Shown here one piece after another: positions 39,528-47,949 of a DNA stretch of 64,000 bases (position 1 is the stretch's first letter; each line of letters opens with the position of its first letter). A program made the translations under genes and the position numbers. This DNA comes from Thiobacillus sp. 63-78 (GTDB lineage Bacteria > Pseudomonadota > Gammaproteobacteria > Burkholderiales > Thiobacillaceae). Where the stretch lies: NCBI GenBank assembly GCA_001899765.1, contig MKWM01000038.1, forward strand, positions 1-64,000. Direction: 5' to 3'. Under the pieces are notes generated by a model. That model ran no database searches and was not told the origin of the DNA. It saw only the letters and a program-made list of their open reading frames with translations.

Positions 39528-40271
39528 TTATTCAGCGGCGACATCCCCTTCTTCTTCCATCTCGACGAACTCTTCTCCGCCGACGATTTCGCTGATGACC
39601 TGGGCGCGGCCTTCCAGCGCCGCATCGGCCATTCCGCGGGCGTACAGGCGGATCGCGCGCGCCGAATCATCGTTGCCGGGAATCACGTAATCCACGCCTT
39701 CGGTGCTGTTGTTGGTGTCCACCACGCCGATCACCGGAATGCCCAGCTTCCCGGCCTCGACCACGGCGCCCTTCTGGTAGCCGACGTCGATGATGAACAG
39801 CGCGTCGGGCAGGCCGGCCATTTCACGGATGCCGCCCAGACTCCGGTTCAGCTTGTCGACTTCGCGCTGCACGGTCAGGATTTCCTTTTTCGACAGGCGG
39901 CCCGGTTCGGCCAGCGAAGCTTCCAGATCGTTCAGGCGTTTGATGGACTGCTTGACCGTCTTGAAGTTCGTCAGCATACCGCCCAGCCAGCGGTTGTCGA
40001 CGTAGGGCATGCCGGCGCGCTGCGCCTCTTCGCGCACGATGTCGCGCGCGGCGCGTTTGGTCCCGACGAACAGGACGTTACCCTTGTTGGCCGCCAATTG
40101 ACGAACGAATTTCTGCGCATCCTGGAACATCGGCAGCGACTTTTCCAGATTGACGATATGAATCTTGTTGCGATGGCCAAAAATGAACGGGGCCATCCTG
40201 GGGTTCCAGAAACGTGTCTGGTGGCCGAAATGGACACCGGCTTCCAGCATTTGACGCATGGTGACGGACAT
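39528..40271 (-). CDS. rpsB: 30S ribosomal protein S2
   Basis: This 247-residue protein of the small subunit is needed for S1 binding. The N-terminal [36 protein letters not shown] and later [18 protein letters not shown] are typical. [26 protein letters not shown] and [15 protein letters not shown] follow. The acidic tail [15 protein letters not shown] matches the family. ATG 40271 follows a CAGGAG ribosome binding site. It starts the long minus-strand block from rpsB to rnhB. Confidence 0.97.
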   Translation of the reverse strand: MSVTMRQMLEAGVHFGHQTRFWNPRMAPFIFGHRNKIHIVNLEKSLPMFQDAQKFVRQLAANKGNVLFVGTKRAARDIVREEAQRAGMPYVDNRWLGGMLTNFKTVKQSIKRLNDLEASLAEPGRLSKKEILTVQREVDKLNRSLGGIREMAGLPDALFIIDVGYQKGAVVEAGKLGIPVIGVVDTNNSTEGVDYVIPGNDDSARAIRLYARGMADAALEGRAQVISEIVGGEEFVEMEEEGDVAAE

Positions 40272-40391
40272 GAAAATCTCCTGAAAGGGTTGAGCCTCCA
40301 CCCCTCAGCAGCCGCACGTTTATCCAGTCTGAGCGTGCGACCACCCTTTTCAATGACGGGTGTGCGAATTTGTCCGGACCATTCCGGACAG
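40272..40391 (-). promoter_or_regulatory. rpsB 5' leader region
   Basis: About 120 nt lie between the predicted transcription start and the rpsB ATG. Its first part has the hairpin GTCCGG/CCGGAC (40372-40377 and 40384-40389), and the remainder is C/G-rich with possible further pairing near the ribosome binding site. rpsB leaders are known to serve S2 autoregulation in proteobacteria; here that role is inferred from position and length. Confidence 0.45.
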
Positions 40392-40397
40392 CCAGTG

Positions 40398-40426
40398 ATT
40401 TTAATTCCAACGCGCGTTTATTTCAA
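40398..40426 (-). promoter_or_regulatory. sigma-70 promoter of the rpsB operon
   Basis: On the minus strand TTGAAA (40421-40426) is separated by exactly 17 bp from TAAAAT (40398-40403). Both are close to consensus and the region is locally A+T-rich against a G+C-rich background. This is the best-looking promoter in the window. Confidence 0.7.
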
Positions 40427-40549
40427 GATACTGATGCGTGTGCGGGTCACTGGACAGACCGCCCTCCGCAAGCCACGCTCTCGTGCCCGCTACGCGCCCG
40501 GATCACCGCCATGAGGGCCTCATGGTTTTTCCGGGCTTTCGGCGCGCGC

Positions 40550-40555
40550 TAGAAT
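40550..40555 (+). promoter_or_regulatory. Candidate -10 element for map-glnD
   Basis: TAGAAT lies 32 bp before the map ATG. The -35 position (TTTTCC at 40527-40532) is poor. The gap of 316 bp between rpsB and map (40272-40587) otherwise holds only the rpsB promoter and leader and no gene. Confidence 0.35.
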
Positions 40556-40587
40556 GTCGGTTTAGGATCTTCATCCCACCCGGAATC

Positions 40588-41397
40588 ATGACTGTCACCA
40601 TTAAAACCGGCGCTGAAATCGAAGGCATGCGCATCGCCGGCCGGCTCGCCTCGGAAGTGCTCGACTACATCACGCCCTTCGTCAAACCGGGCGTCACCAC
40701 CGGCGAACTCGACCGCTTGTGCCACGACTACATGGTCGACGTGCAGGGCACGATCCCGGCGCCGCTGAACTACGCGCCGAGCGGGCACACCCCCTATCCC
40801 AAGTCGATCTGCACCTCGGTCAACAACCAGGTGTGCCATGGCGTACCGGGCGACAAGGTGATGAAGAACGGCGACATCGTGAATCTCGACATCACGGTCA
40901 TCAAGGACGGCTGGCACGGCGACACCAGCCGCATGTTCGTGGCGGGCGAGGCATCGATCCAGGCCAGACGCCTGATCCAGATCACCTACGAGGCCATGTG
41001 GGTCGGTATCGACCACGTCAAGCCCGGTGCCCGCCTGGGCGACATCGGCCACGCCATCCAGCGCTTCGCCGAGAATCAGGGCTACAGCGTGGTGCGCGAA
41101 TTCTGCGGCCACGGCATCGGACTCAACTTCCACGAGGATCCGCAGGTGCTGCACTACGGCAAGCCCGGTACCGGTCTCGTGCTGGAACCCGGCATGATCT
41201 TCACGATCGAGCCGATGATCAATGCCGGCCGCCGCGACATCCGCCAGATGGCGGACGGCTGGACCATCGTCACCAAGGACCGCAGTCTGTCCGCCCAGTG
41301 GGAACACACGGTTCTGGTGACGGACAGCGGCTACGAGGTATTGACCGCGTCGGCCGGCACCCCGGCCATCCCCGATAGCGTACACCGCGCGGCGTGA
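40588..41397 (+). CDS. map: Methionine aminopeptidase, type I
   Basis: This 269-residue dimetal enzyme removes the N-terminal Met from new proteins. The ligands are in order: Asp of VNLDITVIKDGWHGDTSRMF (two Asp), His of FCGHGIGLNFHEDP, Glu of FTIEPMINAG, and Glu of WEHTVLVT. The CTSVNNQVCHGVP substrate loop is intact. ATG 40588 is fixed by the family N-terminus MTVTIKTGAEIEGMRIAG; 50 upstream residues in frame are non-coding. It overlaps glnD by 4 bp and is divergent from rpsB, a frequent arrangement. Confidence 0.96.
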   Translation: MTVTIKTGAEIEGMRIAGRLASEVLDYITPFVKPGVTTGELDRLCHDYMVDVQGTIPAPLNYAPSGHTPYPKSICTSVNNQVCHGVPGDKVMKNGDIVNLDITVIKDGWHGDTSRMFVAGEASIQARRLIQITYEAMWVGIDHVKPGARLGDIGHAIQRFAENQGYSVVREFCGHGIGLNFHEDPQVLHYGKPGTGLVLEPGMIFTIEPMINAGRRDIRQMADGWTIVTKDRSLSAQWEHTVLVTDSGYEVLTASAGTPAIPDSVHRAA

Positions 41398-43940
41398 ACA
41401 GACCGCCGTTCGCCGATCTTCGCGAACGGCTCAGATCGGGCCGCGCCGGACTGGCGGGGGCCTTTCTGCACAAGCCCGCCACCCATTACCTGGGCCGCCA
41501 CGCCGCACTGGTCGACGGCGTACTGACCGAACTCTCGAGCCGGCTCGCGCTGCCGCCCGCGTTCTGCCTTGCCGCCGTCGGCGGCTACGGACGTGGCGAG
41601 CTGTTTCCCGGATCCGACGTCGACGTGCTGATGTTGCTGCCGCACGACCCCACGCCAGACCAGCAGGGCACGCTGGAAAACTGGGTGCAGGCCTGCTGGG
41701 ATATCGGGCTTGAAATCGGACACAGCGTACGTACGGTCGACGCCTGCCTGACCGCGGCCACCGACATCACGGTGGAAACCAATCTGCTGGAGGCGCGCTT
41801 CGTGTACGGCGCCGCGGACCTGTTCGACGAATTCGGACGCTGCTTCCAGGCGCGTTTCAATGCCCAGCATTTTTTCGACGGCAAGCTGGCCGAGCAACAG
41901 GCACGTCATGCCCGCTTCGACGACAGCGCCTACAAGCTCGAACCCAATCTGAAGGACAGCCCCGGCGGCCTGCGCGATCTGCACACGATCCACTGGCTGG
42001 CGCAGGCCTGCGGAATCCGGGGTGGCTGGAGCGGCATCGCCCGCGCCGGTCTTCTCACCCACGCCGAGACGCGCCGCATCGCCCGCGAGGAACGCTCGCT
42101 GTCGAACTTGCGCATCCACCTGCATCTTCTGGCCGGACGGCGCGAGGACCGTCTCGTCTTCGATTATCAGACTGAACTCGCGGCCCGCCTGGGACTTGCC
42201 GCCACGACGCACAGGCTTGCCGGCGAACGCCTGATGCAGCGGTATTACCGGGCGGCCAAGCTGATCCAGCGGGCCAACGACATTCTCATCCAGTCGCTGC
42301 GCGTGCGGCTGTTTCCGGTGACCGTTCCGCCGCAGCCGATCGATGACGATTTCCAGTTGCGCGCCAATCTGCTCGAGGCGCGCTCGGCCGATCTGTTCCA
42401 GGACAAGCCGGATGCCCTGCTGCGCATTTTCATTGTGTATGCCCAGCACCCCGAGCTGGCCGGTTTCGAGCCCGGGACACTGCGTGCATTATGGCGTGGC
42501 AGTGCCCGCATCGATGCCGCGTTTCGCGCCGATCCCTCGCATCGCGCACTGTTCATGACGCTATTGCGCCAGCCCCGGGGCCTCACCCGGGCGCTGCGCG
42601 CGATGCATCGCTACGGCCTGCTTGGACGTTACATTCCGGCGTTTGGCCGCATCGTCGGGCAGATGCAGCACGACCTCTTCCACGTCTATACCGTCGATGA
42701 ACACATTCTTACCGTGCTGCGCAACGTGCGGCGTTTCACCGTGCCGGATCTGGCGCACGAGTTCCCGCTCGCCAGCCGGCTGATCGCCGCCTTCGACAAG
42801 CCGGAGCTGCTCTATCTGGCCGCACTGTTTCACGATATTGCCAAGGGCCGTGGCGGCGATCACTCCGAACTGGGGGCCATCGATGCACGGCGGTTCTGCC
42901 GCCAGCACGGGCTCGACAAGGCAGACAGCGGCCTGGTTTCCTGGCTGGTGGACAGGCATCTGATGATGTCGCGCATCTCGCAGAAAGAGGACACCGGCGA
43001 CCCCGCGGTCATCGCCGCCTTTGCCGACCGGGTCGGCGATACACGCCGGCTGGCCGCATTGTATCTACTGACCGTGGCCGACATCCGCGGCACCAGTCCG
43101 ACCGTCTGGAACGCCTGGAAAGGCAAACTGCTGGAAGATCTGTATCACGCCGCCCATGCCCGGCTGGCAGGCAGTGACGCCGGGAGGACGGACATCGCCG
43201 CCCGCCAGAACGAAGCACGCGTCAAGCTCGCGCTGCACGGCCTCCCGGCGAACGCCGCCGACAGGCTGTGGCAGCATCTGGACGAACGCCATTTCGCCCG
43301 CTACGACGCCGGTGACCTGGCCTGGCAGGTGCGCATGCTGTGGCGCCGCACGGAGAGTGCCGACGCCGTCGTGCGGGCGCGGCTGTCACCGGCAGGTGAA
43401 GGCATCCAGGTGCTGGTCTACACGTCCGACCGGGCCGACCTCTTCGCCCGCATCTGCGGTTTTTTTGCCCGTATCCAGTACACCATTCTGGAAGCCAAGA
43501 TCCATACGGCACGGAATGGCTACGCCCTGGATAGTTTCCAGGTGATGGATCTGGCCAATCGCGGCATCCATTACCGCGATTTCCTGAATTTCGTGGAATA
43601 TGAACTGGCGCGCGACCTCGACCCGGCGCATCCGATGCAAGCGGTGCCGCGCGGCCGCCTGTCGCGTCATCAGCGCCACCACCCCTATCCCACCACGGTG
43701 CGGCTGGAACCCGACGCGCAGGATCGCGGCTATATGCTGTCGATCACCTGTGCGGATCGCGGCGGACTGCTGTTTGCGGTGGCTGAAGCGCTGATGCGGC
43801 ACGAAGTGAGCGTGCATGCGGCCAGGATCGACACGCTGGGTGAGCGGGTCGAGGATACTTTCCTGATCCGGGGCGCGGCCCTGCAGACGCCCGCGGGGCG
43901 GGCGGCGCTGGAAGCCGAAATAATCGAAGCGTTGACGTGA
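41394..43940 (+). CDS. glnD: Bifunctional uridylyltransferase/uridylyl-removing enzyme GlnD
   Basis: This 848-residue sensor of glutamine adds or removes UMP on P-II. The N-terminal nucleotidyltransferase domain has GGYGRGELFPGSDVDVLML (about 62-80). The HD hydrolase domain has YLAALFHDIAKGRGGDHSELG (about 473-493). Two C-terminal ACT domains follow (VYTSDRADLFARICGFFAR near 677 and CADRGGLLFAVAEALMRHEV near 785). The start is GTG 41394, overlapping the map stop as GTGA. Its target GlnB, with Tyr51, is encoded at 18779-19117. Confidence 0.96.
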   Translation: MNRPPFADLRERLRSGRAGLAGAFLHKPATHYLGRHAALVDGVLTELSSRLALPPAFCLAAVGGYGRGELFPGSDVDVLMLLPHDPTPDQQGTLENWVQACWDIGLEIGHSVRTVDACLTAATDITVETNLLEARFVYGAADLFDEFGRCFQARFNAQHFFDGKLAEQQARHARFDDSAYKLEPNLKDSPGGLRDLHTIHWLAQACGIRGGWSGIARAGLLTHAETRRIAREERSLSNLRIHLHLLAGRREDRLVFDYQTELAARLGLAATTHRLAGERLMQRYYRAAKLIQRANDILIQSLRVRLFPVTVPPQPIDDDFQLRANLLEARSADLFQDKPDALLRIFIVYAQHPELAGFEPGTLRALWRGSARIDAAFRADPSHRALFMTLLRQPRGLTRALRAMHRYGLLGRYIPAFGRIVGQMQHDLFHVYTVDEHILTVLRNVRRFTVPDLAHEFPLASRLIAAFDKPELLYLAALFHDIAKGRGGDHSELGAIDARRFCRQHGLDKADSGLVSWLVDRHLMMSRISQKEDTGDPAVIAAFADRVGDTRRLAALYLLTVADIRGTSPTVWNAWKGKLLEDLYHAAHARLAGSDAGRTDIAARQNEARVKLALHGLPANAADRLWQHLDERHFARYDAGDLAWQVRMLWRRTESADAVVRARLSPAGEGIQVLVYTSDRADLFARICGFFARIQYTILEAKIHTARNGYALDSFQVMDLANRGIHYRDFLNFVEYELARDLDPAHPMQAVPRGRLSRHQRHHPYPTTVRLEPDAQDRGYMLSITCADRGGLLFAVAEALMRHEVSVHAARIDTLGERVEDTFLIRGAALQTPAGRAALEAEIIEALT

Positions 43941-43964
43941 ACGGCGGCAGGCCGGTGAACGGCG

Positions 43965-44195
43965 TCAGGCCCGGGCGGCCGGATGCGCGTACTCGTCGAC
44001 ATAACGCCCACGCGATGGGGTTTTGCGGGCGGGCGGTGTTTTCTTGCGCACGCCATCGACGGGTTTCTTGGATTTTTCTTCCACGCTGGTCTTCACACGG
44101 TTGCGCCCGCGCCCCGGACGCACCGAGGTCGTGACGCCGGTCACATCGGCAAGGGACAGGCCGGGATGCCATGCGAAATCCCGTTCTGCGTTCAT
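43965..44195 (-). CDS. Small basic protein of unknown function
   Basis: This 76-residue protein starts at ATG 44195, overlapping the end of the upstream gene by 4 bp (ATGA), which suggests translational coupling. The N-terminus (MNAERDFAWHPGLSLADVTG) looks structured. The remainder is very rich in Lys, Arg and Pro (RGRNRVKTS, KSKKPVDGVRKKTPPARKTPS), so it may be a disordered nucleic-acid or partner-binding tail. I do not recognise a family. It converges with glnD. Confidence 0.55.
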   Translation of the reverse strand: MNAERDFAWHPGLSLADVTGVTTSVRPGRGRNRVKTSVEEKSKKPVDGVRKKTPPARKTPSRGRYVDEYAHPAARA

Positions 44196-44575
44196 GCCGC
44201 CTCCCGCCATCCCTTGAGGCTGCCCGCCAGCGTGCGCGTCAACGCGATCAGGCTGCCGAGCGTGTCGGCATCGGGCGTGGCCTCGCACATGCTGATCTTG
44301 CTGTCGGCATACACCGACAGGATCAGCAGGTTGTGCTGCGCATCCAGCGGCAGGGACAACGTACCTTCGGCCAGTCTGGCCTGGATCGCATGCCAGACGC
44401 TGCGACTGGCCTCCAATGCCGCCATGAGGCGCAACGGGCGGCTGGAATCGCTCCAGTGCCGTTGCACGGCCATCAACTGGATGGCCATGTCGTCGAGTCG
44501 GGCCGCTTCGCCCATCATCGCATCGGTATGGTGGATGTGGCGTTGCGCCTGCTGGATTTGATGTTCCGGGATCAT
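44192..44575 (-). CDS. Unknown helical protein, weakly FlaF-like
   Basis: This 127-residue protein has no signal peptide or membrane segment. It is predicted helical: an N-terminal region rich in His and Gln, then RPLRLMAALEASRSVWHAIQARLAEGT and LPLDAQHNLLILSVYADSKIS. The W-AIQ-L...LP...NLL-LS pattern is reminiscent of flagellar regulator FlaF, but the match is by eye only and no flagellar genes lie nearby. It is followed by, and overlaps, the small basic gene. Def lies 117 bp upstream on the transcript's opposite side, with def transcribed in the same direction but ending at 44693. Confidence 0.6.
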   Translation of the reverse strand: MIPEHQIQQAQRHIHHTDAMMGEAARLDDMAIQLMAVQRHWSDSSRPLRLMAALEASRSVWHAIQARLAEGTLSLPLDAQHNLLILSVYADSKISMCEATPDADTLGSLIALTRTLAGSLKGWREAA

Positions 44576-44692
44576 TGTTGTCCTTGCCGCGTGTGCCGGG
44601 GCACATCGCCCACGGTTACGCTACAAGTTAGCGGCGAGTAGCGCCGCAACTTTAGACAAGCTAAATGCATGCCCGAAAGCGTCGGGAACCCG

Positions 44693-45226
44693 TCAATCGT
44701 CCTGCAGGGTTTGCCCGGGAAACAGGGTCTCGGTGAAGCCAAACGTGCGCAGATCGCGGATACGCATCGGGTACAGGATGCCGTGCAGATGGTCGACCTC
44801 GTGCTGCACCACGCGGGCATGGAAATCGCTCACGCTGCGATCGATCGGTTCGCCCCCGGCATCGAAGCCCCGATAGCGCAACGAAACGTGGCGCGGCACC
44901 AGTCCACGCATGCCGGGCACCGACAGACAGCCTTCCCAGCCTTCCTCCATGATGTCGGACAGGGGCGTCAGCACGGGATTGATGAGCACAGTGAACGGCA
45001 CGGTTTCGGCATCCGGATAACGCGGGTTGCCGCTGACTTCAAAAATCACCACCTGCAGGCCAATGCCGATCTGCGGGGCTGCCAGGCCGGCCCCGTTCAG
45101 CGAGCGCATGGTGTCGTGCATGTCGACGATCAGCCGCGACAGGTCGGGCGTGGAAAAATCCTCCACCGGACGCGCCTGGGCAAGCAGGCGCGGATCACCC
45201 ATTTTCAGGACCTCGCGGATGGCCAT
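44693..45226 (-). CDS. def: Peptide deformylase
   Basis: This 177-residue metalloenzyme removes the N-terminal formyl group of new proteins. Its three motifs are intact: [10 protein letters not shown] (about 46-55), [11 protein letters not shown] (about 98-108, Cys metal ligand) and [11 protein letters not shown] (about 140-150, the two His ligands and catalytic Glu). The C-terminal tail [11 protein letters not shown] is slightly longer than in some homologues. It overlaps rsuA by 22 bp. The partner enzyme Map is encoded close by at 40588. Confidence 0.95.
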   Translation of the reverse strand: MAIREVLKMGDPRLLAQARPVEDFSTPDLSRLIVDMHDTMRSLNGAGLAAPQIGIGLQVVIFEVSGNPRYPDAETVPFTVLINPVLTPLSDIMEEGWEGCLSVPGMRGLVPRHVSLRYRGFDAGGEPIDRSVSDFHARVVQHEVDHLHGILYPMRIRDLRTFGFTETLFPGQTLQDD

Positions 45227-45927
45227 GGCTGCTCCAGTCGTTGCAGGTCGGCGGCTTCCAGCCAGCGCCAGCCGCCAGGCGGCAGGTCGGTGGGCAGCGC
45301 ATGGCTGCCGATGGCTTCGCGATGCAGCGCCTCGACCCGGTTGCCGGTCGCCGCGATCATGCGCTTGACCTGATGGTACTTGCCCTCGGCGAGCGTCAGG
45401 CGCAGCGTGGTGGCCTCAAGCCGATCGCAGGCCAGCGCGGCGACCGGCGCCGGCTCGTCGCTCAGCGCCACGCCTTGACGCAGGGCATCCAGCATGGCGT
45501 CGGTCACGGGCTCGGCGCAGGCGGCCCGGTAAATTTTCGCGATACGCTTCTTCGGCGAAATCATGCGATGGATGAACTGGCCGTCGTCGGAAAACAGCAG
45601 CAGGCCGGTGGTGTCCTGGTCGAGCCGTCCCACGCACTGCACCCCACGCTGCAACAGCGGCGGCGGCAGCAGGGAAAACACACTGGGATGGTGGCTGGGG
45701 TGGTGCGAGCACTCGTAGCCGGCCGGCTTGTGCATCGCTACATAGGCCTTTTCGCGAAACGTCCAGACCACACCGTCGAGGGTCAGTTCCAGCCCTGCGG
45801 GATCGACATCGGTTTCAGGATCGTCACAGACCACGCCGTTGACCTCGACCGCACTGGCGCGCACGCGCGCCACACAGCCCTTGCGCGAGCCAAACCCCTG
45901 CGATTGCAGCGCACGATAGAGCTTCAC
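45205..45927 (-). CDS. rsuA: 16S rRNA pseudouridine(516) synthase RsuA
   Basis: This 240-residue enzyme modifies U516 of 16S rRNA. A short S4-like N-terminal domain ([24 protein letters not shown]) precedes the catalytic domain. [18 protein letters not shown] and the catalytic Asp in [19 protein letters not shown] are typical of the RsuA subfamily, as is [21 protein letters not shown]. The start is GTG 45927. It sits between mtnP and def. Confidence 0.92.
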   Translation of the reverse strand: MKLYRALQSQGFGSRKGCVARVRASAVEVNGVVCDDPETDVDPAGLELTLDGVVWTFREKAYVAMHKPAGYECSHHPSHHPSVFSLLPPPLLQRGVQCVGRLDQDTTGLLLFSDDGQFIHRMISPKKRIAKIYRAACAEPVTDAMLDALRQGVALSDEPAPVAALACDRLEATTLRLTLAEGKYHQVKRMIAATGNRVEALHREAIGSHALPTDLPPGGWRWLEAADLQRLEQPWPSARS

Positions 45928-45945
45928 GCTGCCCTCATTGCCTGT

Positions 45946-46707
45946 TCAGACGGGGCACAGTCCGGCCGCATCGTTGGTCACCAGCTGCTCCAGCAGGTGC
46001 CTGACCTGCAGCATCACTTCGCCCAGCACAGCCTGGATTTCGCCCATCTGGATCCCGTCGGCCGACAACCCGCGGCCGGCCGCATGGTTGACTACCGCGC
46101 CCACCGCCGCGTAGCAGAGCGACAGTTCGCGCGCCAGGTAGGCCTCCGGCATGCCGGTCATGCCCACCATGTCGGCACCGTCGCGCTCCAGGCGGTTGAT
46201 TTCGGCCGCCGTCTCCAGGCGCGGCCCCTGTACCGCGCCATAGACGCCGCCGTCGCGCAGGCTGATGCCGGCACCGCTCGCGGCCTGCAGCAGCGCGGCG
46301 CGCATGGCCTCGCAATAGGGGGTGGTGAAATCAAGATGAACGACCGGTTTGTCGTTGCCGAACGCATACGTGGCGGCGCGGCCATGCGTGTAGTCGATGA
46401 TCTGGTCGGGGATGACCAGCGTGCCGGGAATCAGGTCAGGATGGATACCGCCGACCGTGGCCACCGACACCACACGGTCGACGCCATGATCCTTCAGCGC
46501 CCACAGGTTGGCGCGATAGTTCACCTCGTGCGGCGGGATGGTATGGCCGTAGCCGTGACGCGCCAGAAAGATCACCTCCTGACCGCAGATGCGGCCGAAG
46601 GTGAGCGCGCCCGAAGGCTCTCCGTAGGGCGTGCGCGCCACCTGACGGTGAGTGATTTCCAGATTGGCCAGTTGCGTGAGGCCGGTACCGCCGATGATGC
46701 CCAGCAT
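45946..46707 (-). CDS. mtnP: S-methyl-5'-thioinosine (or thioadenosine) phosphorylase
   Basis: This 253-residue member of the purine nucleoside phosphorylase family 2 splits a methylthio nucleoside to a base and methylthioribose-1-phosphate. The phosphate-binding GGTGL, FLARHGYGHTIPPHEVNYRAN, and VGMTGMPEAYLARELSLCYA motifs are present. The base-binding loop reads NHAAGRG (Asn207, Ala209), where adenine-specific MTAP enzymes carry two Asp. From memory, Pseudomonas methylthioinosine phosphorylase has Asn and Ala there, so hypoxanthine is the likely product. The gene directly follows hpt, which would salvage hypoxanthine. Confidence 0.88.
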   Translation of the reverse strand: MLGIIGGTGLTQLANLEITHRQVARTPYGEPSGALTFGRICGQEVIFLARHGYGHTIPPHEVNYRANLWALKDHGVDRVVSVATVGGIHPDLIPGTLVIPDQIIDYTHGRAATYAFGNDKPVVHLDFTTPYCEAMRAALLQAASGAGISLRDGGVYGAVQGPRLETAAEINRLERDGADMVGMTGMPEAYLARELSLCYAAVGAVVNHAAGRGLSADGIQMGEIQAVLGEVMLQVRHLLEQLVTNDAAGLCPV

Positions 46708-47253
46708 TCATTTGTCCTTCAAAGCGTAAATGGCGGGCAGATTGCGCCACAGTCCGTAAGCATCCATGCCGCAGCCGAACACATAGCGGTTGGGTACAAC
46801 CAGCCCCACGAAATCGGCCTGGACCGGCTTGTCCAGCCCGTTGTCCTTGTTGGTCAGCACCGCCGACCAGACCCGCGCCGCGCCCATGTGCAGGAGCTTG
46901 TCGCGGATCGCGGCCAGGGTTTCGCCTTCGTCCAGGATATCGTCCAGCACCAGCACATGGCGGTCGACCACGTTCTGCCCCGGCAGGACGCGCCACTCGA
47001 TCTCGCCGCCTTCGGTCTTGCCGCGATAGCGGGTGACGTGCAGATAATCGAACTCCAGCGGAAAGCGCAGCCGCGGCAGCAACTGGCCGGCAAACACCAC
47101 CGCGCCGCCCATGACCGCCAGCACCAACGGAAACACGCTCCCCAGCCCGCGTCCGATTTCGTCCGCCAGGCGATCGAGCGCAGCCTGCACCTCCGCTTCG
47201 GAGGCGACAGGCTCGGCGTGATCCAGCAATTGTTGCGCGTCCAGCCGTGTCAT
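46708..47253 (-). CDS. hpt: Hypoxanthine-guanine phosphoribosyltransferase
   Basis: This 181-residue type I phosphoribosyltransferase salvages purine bases to IMP and GMP. The PRPP-binding motif is HVLVLDDILDEGETLAAIRD (about 101-120), with the two acidic residues. VLAVMGGAVVFAG and the C-terminal base-binding VVPNRYVFGCGMDAYG are typical of this branch found in proteobacteria. ATG 47253 is preferred over GTG 47262. Its stop codon is immediately followed by the mtnP start, with no gap, which argues for co-translation. Confidence 0.9.
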   Translation of the reverse strand: MTRLDAQQLLDHAEPVASEAEVQAALDRLADEIGRGLGSVFPLVLAVMGGAVVFAGQLLPRLRFPLEFDYLHVTRYRGKTEGGEIEWRVLPGQNVVDRHVLVLDDILDEGETLAAIRDKLLHMGAARVWSAVLTNKDNGLDKPVQADFVGLVVPNRYVFGCGMDAYGLWRNLPAIYALKDK

Positions 47254-47388
47254 GCGGCACACCCGGAATTCATGAAAGTCGGCAGTCTACCCGCAAGAGG
47301 CCGTGGCAGTCAGCCATTCAAGCGGCACCCCCTCCAGGGACGCCAGCTGATGTTTCCAGACTCCGCATGGGTCAAGTAAGCTTGCGCC

Positions 47389-47949
47389 ATGACGCTTTCC
47401 GATCCGTTCCCTCGTGACCTCGATGCCTCGGGCTGGCTGATCGGTGCACGCCACCTGCCTTCGCCCAATTGCGATGCACGCCCGCAAGGCGCGGCGATCG
47501 AACTCGTCGTTCTCCACAACATTTCGCTGCCGCCGGGCGTGTTCGACGGCGATGCGGTCATCGATCTCTTCACCAACCGGCTCGACTGGGAGGCGCATCC
47601 CTATTTCCAGGATATTCGCGGTCTCGAAGTGTCGGCGCACTTCTTCATCCGCCGCGACGGCAGCCTGATCCAGTTCGTGCCGTGCGCGCTGCGCGCCTGG
47701 CACGCAGGCGTATCGAACTGGCAGGGGCGTGAACGCTGCAACGATTTTTCCATCGGCATCGAACTGGAAGGCAGCGACGATCTGCCGTTCACCGATGCCC
47801 AGTATGCGGCGTTGCTCCCGCTGCTGGCCAGCCTGAAAACAGCCTATCCGATCCAGGCAGTCGTGGGCCACAGCGACATCGCGCCGGGCCGCAAGACCGA
47901 CCCCGGCCCTCATTTCGCCTGGCGGCGGCTGGATGCGCAACCGACCTGA
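47389..47949 (+). CDS. ampD: 1,6-anhydro-N-acetylmuramyl-L-alanine amidase AmpD
   Basis: This 186-residue cytosolic zinc amidase recycles peptidoglycan fragments and thereby affects beta-lactamase induction in species with AmpR. The zinc ligands are His in ELVVLHNISLPPG, and His and Asp in VVGHSDIAPGRKTDPGPHF. CALRAWHAGVSNWQGRERCNDFSIGIELEG is the family's central signature, given here in pieces. There is no signal peptide, as expected. It overlaps the next gene by 17 bp. Confidence 0.95.
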   Translation: MTLSDPFPRDLDASGWLIGARHLPSPNCDARPQGAAIELVVLHNISLPPGVFDGDAVIDLFTNRLDWEAHPYFQDIRGLEVSAHFFIRRDGSLIQFVPCALRAWHAGVSNWQGRERCNDFSIGIELEGSDDLPFTDAQYAALLPLLASLKTAYPIQAVVGHSDIAPGRKTDPGPHFAWRRLDAQPT

